NCBI GenBank assembly: GCA_946480695.1
Contig: CAMLKG010000012.1
Span: 1-64,000, forward strand
From: an uncultured Cellvibrio sp.
GTDB taxonomy: Bacteria > Pseudomonadota > Gammaproteobacteria > Pseudomonadales > Cellvibrionaceae
DNA length: 64,000 nucleotides
Direction of reading: 5' to 3'
Of the stretch, positions 58,686 to 64,000 are shown one piece after another. A program made the translations under genes and the position numbers. Each line of letters begins with the position of its first letter. Position 1 is the first letter of the stretch. The notes beneath the pieces were generated by a model. The model saw nothing but the letters and a program-made list of their open reading frames with translations, was not told where the DNA came from and ran no database searches.

Positions 58686-61600
58686 TTACTCACCGGAAGT
58701 TTCCGGTTCGTATGCCAACACCGGGCTTAGCCAGCGCTCGATTTCCTGCACACTCACCCCCTTACGCTGCGCCAGGCTTTCTACCTGGTCCTTTTCTATT
58801 TTATCGGTATTGAAATAAACTGATTCAGGATGCGAAAAATACCAACCGGAGACAGCAGCCGTTGGCAGCATTGCGAAATGCTCTGTCAACCTGATCCCGG
58901 TATTTTTTTCCGCATCCAGTAATTTAAATAAGGTTGCTTTCTCGGTGTGATCCGGGCATGCCGGGTAGCCGGGGGCGGGGCGGATACCTTTGTATGCTTC
59001 CTTGATAAGTTGCTCATTATCCAGGTTTTCCTCGCGATCATAACCCCAGAATTCTTTGCGCACGCGTTGGTGCATATGCTCAGCGAAGGCTTCAGCCAAA
59101 CGGTCGGCAAGGGCTTTAACCATAATGCTATTGTAATCGTCGCCCTTGTTCTGATATTCCTTTGCCAATTCTTCTGCACCTATGCCTGCGGTTACCGCAA
59201 ATCCGCCGATGTAATCCTGCTTGCCGGATTCTTTTGGAGCTACGAAATCCGCCAGTGAATAATGCGGTTTGGTTTCGTTGCCTTGTTTAAGATGCTGCTG
59301 GCGAATATGGTGCAAGGTGGAGGTTTGCTTTCCATCCGCATCGTAAACGGCAATATCGTCTGCATTGATAGTATTGGCTGGCCAGAAACCGATAACACCA
59401 TTCGCTTTAATTAATTTTTCGTCAATTAATTTGCGTAACATTGTTTGCGCATCGTCCCACAGGTTGCGCGCAGCTTCGCCAACGATTTCGTCTTGCAAGA
59501 TTTTCGGAAATTTTCCAGCGAGATCCCAACTGATAAAAAACGGTGTCCAATCAATAAAATCGACCAGCGCATTTAAATCATAATCTTCAAATATTTGAAT
59601 GCCGGTAAAAACAGGGGTAGGGGGAGTGTAGTTTCCCCAGTCCAGTTTCAAACCTTTGGCGATAGCTTCAGGATAGGTGCGCACCGTGCCGCGTGGTTTG
59701 CGATTGGCATTGCGCTCGCGAACCACAATGTATTCCTGTTTTATGTCCGCTACGAATTTTGGACGCAGGTCATCAGAAAGTAAGGTACTGGCAACACCCA
59801 CAGCGCGTGACGCATCCGGGACATAAACGACTTGATTCAATTTGAATACCGGATCAATTTTTACGGCGGTATGTGCTTTGGATGTGGTGGCGCCGCCGAT
59901 CAATAAGGGTTTATTGATGCCACGGCGTTCCATTTCGCGGCCAACAAAAACCATTTCATCCAGCGAGGGTGTAATCAAACCGGAAAGGCCGATGATGTCG
60001 CAGTTCTGTTCGATAGCGGTGTCCAGGATTTTATCGCAGGGCACCATTACCCCCAGGTCAACTACTTCGAAGTTATTACATTGCAACACCACACCGACAA
60101 TATTTTTCCCGATGTCATGTACGTCGCCCTTCACCGTGGCCATCAAAATTTTCCCGTTGGGTTTTGCAGCCTCGGTTTTTTCCGCTTCGATAAACGGTTG
60201 CAAATAGGCAACGGATTGTTTCATCACGCGCGCGGACTTAACCACTTGGGGTAAAAACATTTTACCGGCCCCGAATAAATCGCCAACCACATTCATGCCG
60301 TCCATCAAAGGGCCCTCAATGACATCAAGCGGGCGTGGGTAATGTTGGCGCGCTTCTTCAGTATCCGCTTCGATATATGTGGAAACACCTTTAACCAATG
60401 CATGTTCGATGCGCTTGGCAATGGGCCAACTGCGCCATTCCAAATCTTCTTTTTTCTCTGCGCCTGTACCCTCCCCACGGTATTTTTCCGCAATTTCAAG
60501 TAGCGCTTCGGTACTTCCCGCATGGCGATTGAGAATGACATCCTCAACTTTTTCTTTTAATTCAGCGGGAAGGTCGTCATAAACCGCCAGTTGGCCGGCA
60601 TTGACGATACCCATGTTCATGCCCGCCTTAATCGCGTGATATAAAAATACCGAGTGAATAGCTTCACGTACCGGATTGTTTCCGCGGAAAGAAAACGAAA
60701 CATTGGAAACCCCCCCACTTACCCCTGCGTGGGGCAAGTTGCTTCGAATCCAGCGAGTTGCCTCAATAAAATCCACAGCGTAGTTATTATGTTCTTCTAT
60801 GCCGGTTGCGACCGCAAAAATATTCGGATCAAAAATAATATCTTCCGGCGGAAAATTTAACCGGTCCACCAACGTCCGGTAAGAGCGCTCACAAATTTCC
60901 TGCTTGCGCGCCATGGTATCCGCCTGGCCGGTTTCGTCGAAGGCCATAACCACTACCGCTGCACCGTAGCGCATACATAATTTTGCTTTGTGTAAAAACT
61001 CTTCCTCGCCTTCTTTCAAACTAATCGAGTTAACAATTGGCTTGCCTTGAATACACTTTAGGCCAGCTTCGATGACTTCCCATTTGGATGAATCAACCAT
61101 AATGGGCACACGCGCAATTTCCGGTTCGCCCGCAATGAGATTCAGAAACCGCACCATGGCTTTTTCGGCGTCGAGCATACCTTCATCCATGTTGATATCA
61201 ATTACCTGCGCACCGTTTTCCACTTGCTCCAGGGCAACGTCGAGTGCTGTGGTGTAATCTTCTTCCACAATTAATTTTTTGAATCGTGCCGAGCCGGTAA
61301 CGTTGCAGCGTTCGCCCACGTTTACAAATAAAGAACTCCTGGTGATATTAAAAGGTTCAAGGCCGGACAAGCGGCAGGCGGGTTCAATATCGGGAATTTG
61401 ACGCGGTGGATATTTTGCCATTACATCGGCAATGGCTTTGATATGCGCAGGCGTTGTACCGCAGCAGCCCCCGATAATATTTAAAAATCCGCTCGCCGCG
61501 AATTCTTCAACAATCTCCACCATTTCCTGCGCGGTTTGGTCGTATTCACCAAATTCATTAGGTAAGCCGGCGTTAGGATGGGCGCTGACAAAACAATTAG

Positions 61601-62411
61601 CCACGCGTGACATTTCCTGCACGTATTGACGCAATTCCTTTGCCCCCAGCGCGCAGTTCAATCCCATGCTAAGCGGGCGGGCATGTGCGAGTGAGTTGTA
61701 AAACGCCTCGGTAGTCTGGCCGGAAAGGGTACGGCCTGAAGCATCGGTAATGGTGCCGGAAATCATAATGGGCAATTCAATGCCGACATCGGCGAAATAT
61801 TTTTGCACCGCAAATACGGCGGCTTTGGCGTTGAGTGTGTCGAAAATAGTTTCGATCAAAATAATATCGGCGCCGCCTTTAACAAGGGAGTCCGTTGCTT
61901 CCACATAATTTTCAACCAATTGGTCGAAAGTTACATTGCGCGCCCCCGGATCATTGACGTCCGGTGAAATGGAGCAGGTACGACTGGTTGGTCCGAGGAC
62001 ACCGGCCACAAAACGCGGCTTGCCGGGATTATTCGCGGTGAATTCATCGCAGAGTTCACGGGCCAGTTTGGCTGCGGCGAAGTTCAACTCGGGTACCAGG
62101 TCTTCCATATCATAATCAGCCATGGAAATACGGGTAGAGTTGAAGGTGTTGGTCTCCAGGATATCAGCCCCGGCATCAAGATAGGCGCGCTGGATTTCGC
62201 GGATGACTTGGGGCTTGGTGATACTGAGCAAGTCGTTATTACCGGCAATGTCCATGTGGTAATTGGCAAAGCGCTCGCCGCGATAGTCAGCTTCCTTTAG
62301 TTTATAGCTCTGGATCATAGTGCCCATACCACCATCCAGGATAAGGATTCGTTCTTTAATCGCTTGGTGAAGTGCTTCAATACGAGCGTGCAGGGCAGCG
62401 TGTGCAGTCAT
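58686..62411 (-). CDS. metH: Cobalamin-dependent methionine synthase MetH
   Basis: 1241 residues, full length. Homocysteine domain (1-about 340) with [11 protein letters not shown] and the zinc cysteines in [11 protein letters not shown]; pterin domain (about 355-640) with [15 protein letters not shown]12 cap and binding domains (about 655-900) with [15 protein letters not shown], where His is the cobalt ligand; SAM-binding reactivation domain (about 920-1230) with [15 protein letters not shown]. It transfers methyl from 5-methyl-THF to homocysteine through cobalamin. With metE the organism can use or spare B12. No B12 riboswitch was seen upstream; a palindrome at 62445-62464 was. Confidence 0.97.
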   Translation of the reverse strand: MTAHAALHARIEALHQAIKERILILDGGMGTMIQSYKLKEADYRGERFANYHMDIAGNNDLLSITKPQVIREIQRAYLDAGADILETNTFNSTRISMADYDMEDLVPELNFAAAKLARELCDEFTANNPGKPRFVAGVLGPTSRTCSISPDVNDPGARNVTFDQLVENYVEATDSLVKGGADIILIETIFDTLNAKAAVFAVQKYFADVGIELPIMISGTITDASGRTLSGQTTEAFYNSLAHARPLSMGLNCALGAKELRQYVQEMSRVANCFVSAHPNAGLPNEFGEYDQTAQEMVEIVEEFAASGFLNIIGGCCGTTPAHIKAIADVMAKYPPRQIPDIEPACRLSGLEPFNITRSSLFVNVGERCNVTGSARFKKLIVEEDYTTALDVALEQVENGAQVIDINMDEGMLDAEKAMVRFLNLIAGEPEIARVPIMVDSSKWEVIEAGLKCIQGKPIVNSISLKEGEEEFLHKAKLCMRYGAAVVVMAFDETGQADTMARKQEICERSYRTLVDRLNFPPEDIIFDPNIFAVATGIEEHNNYAVDFIEATRWIRSNLPHAGVSGGVSNVSFSFRGNNPVREAIHSVFLYHAIKAGMNMGIVNAGQLAVYDDLPAELKEKVEDVILNRHAGSTEALLEIAEKYRGEGTGAEKKEDLEWRSWPIAKRIEHALVKGVSTYIEADTEEARQHYPRPLDVIEGPLMDGMNVVGDLFGAGKMFLPQVVKSARVMKQSVAYLQPFIEAEKTEAAKPNGKILMATVKGDVHDIGKNIVGVVLQCNNFEVVDLGVMVPCDKILDTAIEQNCDIIGLSGLITPSLDEMVFVGREMERRGINKPLLIGGATTSKAHTAVKIDPVFKLNQVVYVPDASRAVGVASTLLSDDLRPKFVADIKQEYIVVRERNANRKPRGTVRTYPEAIAKGLKLDWGNYTPPTPVFTGIQIFEDYDLNALVDFIDWTPFFISWDLAGKFPKILQDEIVGEAARNLWDDAQTMLRKLIDEKLIKANGVIGFWPANTINADDIAVYDADGKQTSTLHHIRQQHLKQGNETKPHYSLADFVAPKESGKQDYIGGFAVTAGIGAEELAKEYQNKGDDYNSIMVKALADRLAEAFAEHMHQRVRKEFWGYDREENLDNEQLIKEAYKGIRPAPGYPACPDHTEKATLFKLLDAEKNTGIRLTEHFAMLPTAAVSGWYFSHPESVYFNTDKIEKDQVESLAQRKGVSVQEIERWLSPVLAYEPETSGE

Positions 62412-62444
62412 GGATAACCTATCGATGAAAAGATTGCCGGGGCA

Positions 62445-62464
62445 ATATCAAAAAAAATTGATAT
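62445..62464. promoter_or_regulatory. Palindrome upstream of metH, possible operator
   Basis: ATATCAA (62445-62451) and TTGATAT (62458-62464) form a perfect inverted repeat around A6, 34-53 bp before the metH ATG. It does not match the MetJ box and is placed where a repressor of methionine genes might bind. Confidence 0.45.
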
Positions 62465-62601
62465 AGAAATTTGGCGTGGATTCTAGCAGAAACCCACGAA
62501 AAGGCGTTATTGAGTAACCCTGACGGTGAACATTTTATGTTCGCAAGGCTAGGGATTTGCCCCTTTTCAGGGCTTGGCGGGGATAGCAGTGATATCGGTT
62601 A

Positions 62602-62832
62602 TCACTTATCCAGGTGCACGGTTTTTTCGATTTTAATCCGTGGAGGTTGTTGGACGGGGCGCAGGTGAACCATTACGAGCACTGCAAAAAATGCAAAACC
62701 TACGGCGGCAATGGTTATTGACTCCGGATAAAGCATTCCAAAGATTAAATGAGCGACAACCAAGCTTAAATAAAGGGTCATCCGCAAATTTTTGTTGTTC
62801 AGTAAGAAATCATTGTTTTCTTGGGAAATCAT
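62602..62832 (-). CDS. Small two-helix membrane protein
   Basis: 76 residues with two hydrophobic helices (about 17-34, 40-55). NLRMTLYLSLVVAHLIFGMLYPESI is shown in part as NLRMTLYLSLVVAHLI, and the C-terminus is basic. GGAGAG lies 7 nt before the ATG, supporting translation. No family recognised. Located upstream of metH on the same strand with a 190-bp gap. Confidence 0.6.
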   Translation of the reverse strand: MISQENNDFLLNNKNLRMTLYLSLVVAHLIFGMLYPESITIAAVGFAFFAVLVMVHLRPVQQPPRIKIEKTVHLDK

Positions 62833-63170
62833 TTTTAACTCTCCGGTTGGCGCGAAATGCTACATTGGTCACACACTTATGTATGCATGCTTCACACCAT
62901 AAAATCATAGTTTCATTAACTCATTATTACGTAATTAAATTTCTCTATGGGAAACCTTATCCGACGAGTGGTTAAAACGGGGTTTTTGTGATAACAGGCG
63001 CCACTAAGCCAGCCTGGGTAGCTACGGGTTGGTTATATAAATCCTCCTCGTCGTTAGGACACTGGCAGAAAAATTCTGATGCGGAACCACGTATTCTTCA
63101 GTAGAATACCTGAGTAATTTAATCGGGTATTATCTTCACACCCGCCGGAACGTTTAGTGAAAAGGTTTAT
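62833..63170. promoter_or_regulatory. 338-bp divergent region before nfuA
   Basis: No gene is supported. Near nfuA lies an IscR-like site (listed separately) and TATTAT at 63128-63133, a possible -10 element. The rest holds AT-rich sequence with no repeat beyond short ones. Confidence 0.45.
63106..63130 (+). promoter_or_regulatory. Type-1 IscR binding site before nfuA
   Basis: The 25-bp segment runs from ATACCTGAGT through AATTTA to ATCGGGTAT. Compared with the type-1 IscR consensus ATASYYGACT-RWWW-YAGTCRRSTAT, 23 of 25 positions agree; the mismatches are G for C at position 9 and A for G at position 17. It overlaps the likely -35 to -10 region, as at the iscR promoter of E. coli. Binding is inferred. 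Confidence 0.75.
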
Positions 63171-63758
63171 ATGGTTAACGTCGATATCACCGAATCTGCC
63201 CAGACATATTTGAAAGAATTATTAGATAAGCAAAAAGACAATGATGGTATTGGTATACGCATGTTTGTGGCCAATCCGGGTACTCCCAACGCCGAGACTT
63301 GCATTGCTTACTGCCGCCCTGGTGAGCAGAAAGAAGGGGATGTGGTCGTTCCGCTTAACGGCTTCAATGCTTATTTTGAGGAGCGCAGCCTGCCTTTTTT
63401 GGAGGATGCCAAGGTGGATTATTCGCCGGATCGCATGGGTGGCCAGCTCACTATTCGCGCCCCCAACTCGAAAATGCCACGGGTAACTGATGATAGCCCG
63501 CTGGAAGATCGTATTAATTATGTTTTGTATAACGATGTGAACCCAAGCCTTGCTTCCCACGGCGGCAATGTGAGCCTGGTTGAAGTCACCGAAGATAAGA
63601 TTGCGGTATTGAAATTTGGCGGCGGTTGCCAGGGCTGCGGTTCAGTGGCCATCACCTTGAAACAGGGGATAGAAGTGCAGCTCATGGATAAATTACCTGA
63701 GTTAAAAGGTATTCGCGATGTAACTGACCATACGGATCGCTCCAACGCCTATATGTAA
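63171..63758 (+). CDS. nfuA: Fe-S biogenesis protein NfuA
   Basis: 195 residues. N-terminal degenerate A-type domain ([34 protein letters not shown]), then an Nfu domain with the cluster-binding pair in [20 protein letters not shown]. It carries a 4Fe-4S cluster to apoproteins. The IscR-like site upstream fits known IscR control of Fe-S genes. It ends at a strong terminator. Confidence 0.96.
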   Translation: MVNVDITESAQTYLKELLDKQKDNDGIGIRMFVANPGTPNAETCIAYCRPGEQKEGDVVVPLNGFNAYFEERSLPFLEDAKVDYSPDRMGGQLTIRAPNSKMPRVTDDSPLEDRINYVLYNDVNPSLASHGGNVSLVEVTEDKIAVLKFGGGCQGCGSVAITLKQGIEVQLMDKLPELKGIRDVTDHTDRSNAYM

Positions 63759-63782
63759 CCCATTCGTAGTCATGCGCCTGGA

Positions 63783-63806
63783 AATACCGCCTTATGGCGG
63801 TATTTT
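63783..63806 (+). terminator. Rho-independent terminator of nfuA
   Basis: AATACCGCC (63783-63791) and GGCGGTATT (63796-63804) with loop TTAT, followed by TT and CG; short T tract but strong stem. Confidence 0.8.
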
Positions 63807-63902
63807 CGTTTCTGCTTCCCGATTATCGCAATTTCCCTATAACGCTTTTCTGATTCACACCGTTGATATTAATGCCATATTTTGTAAACAATGGCGACAA
63901 AT

Positions 63903-63921
63903 GGGAATTATTATCATTGCA
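63903..63921 (+). promoter_or_regulatory. Possible Fur box before the gene at the window edge
   Basis: GGGAATTATTATCATTGCA agrees with the Fur consensus GATAATGATAATCATTATC at 12 of 19 positions, all in the ATTATCATT centre. It lies about 75 bp before ATG 63996, so the truncated gene could be iron-regulated, such as an iron-uptake receptor; this is inference. Confidence 0.4.
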
Positions 63922-63995
63922 ATTGCTAATGGTTATCGATAAAATTTGAAAAAATTGTTAATTGCGTATTCCTATTACTAGAAAGGGCGTTTCTC

Positions 63996-64000
63996 ATGAC
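63996..64000 (+). CDS. First codon of a gene cut off by the window end
   Basis: ATG 63996 is preceded by GAAAGGG (63981-63987) at 8 nt, with no other start before it. Only two bases of the second codon are visible, so nothing can be said about the product. Confidence 0.4.

Noticed and set aside
62412..62601. B12 riboswitch before metH
   Set aside because: No B12-box sequence was found on the minus strand upstream of metH.

Overview
The window looks like a chromosomal segment of a Gammaproteobacterium of the Cellvibrio type (Cellvibrionaceae). Evidence: the ffs-dnaX-ybaB-recR-rnd-ycgL-ycgN block arranged as in pseudomonad and cellvibrio relatives, a Pseudomonas-like small SRP RNA, large TonB-dependent receptors, abundant c-di-GMP proteins, and a GlyGly-CTERM-like cell-surface protein. 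No phage, insertion sequence, CRISPR array, tRNA or rRNA was seen.

Layout. 1-2609: end of a large Ig/TSP3-repeat surface protein that runs in frame into an outer-membrane barrel. 2643-5918: MocR regulator divergent from phzF-like and class IV aminotransferase genes, with a strong inverted-repeat operator between. 5940-8642: isocitrate dehydrogenase, spermidine synthase-like protein, RHH regulator, PhnA/YjdM. 8781-17998: a putative copper island with a DoxX/HvfX-like protein, zinc-finger anti-sigma, ECF sigma and NrtS-like protein on the minus strand; divergently hvfA/bufA (five EGKCG motifs), hvfB (MNIO enzyme) and hvfC; then CusA/CusB-type efflux genes and a Cys/Met/His-rich secreted protein. 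18329-25507: purU, MFS transporter, a four-gene MCE/Mla-type lipid transport operon, a DUF6164-like protein and a 6-carboxytetrahydropterin synthase-like protein.

25736-35595: a tightly packed operon of YfiR-like protein, hybrid histidine kinase, REC-PAS-GGDEF-EAL protein and two paralogous TonB-dependent receptors. 35885-39814: small secreted protein, metE (with a His/Cys-rich insertion) and divergent metR. 39829-44286: a second signalling operon (PAS kinase, response regulator, REC-PAS-GGDEF-EAL). 44540-50996: tpx, ffs, dnaX (with a textbook -1 frameshift cassette), ybaB, recR, rnd, ycgL, ycgN and a membrane protein. 51172-54204: VWA protein, GNAT, Dps-family protein. 54599-57508: large TonB-dependent receptor with a structured leader. 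57630-62832: two small proteins, metH and a small membrane protein. 63171-64000: nfuA behind an almost perfect type-1 IscR site, then a possible Fur box and the first codon of another gene.

The best candidate for an under-described system is 8781-17998. There a copper-binding RiPP cluster (oxazolin/bufferin type) sits between its own putative sigma/anti-sigma switch and a Cus-type pump. Second is the YfiR-kinase-c-di-GMP-double receptor operon at 25736-35595. All functions are read from sequence motifs and recalled family knowledge; no searches were run.
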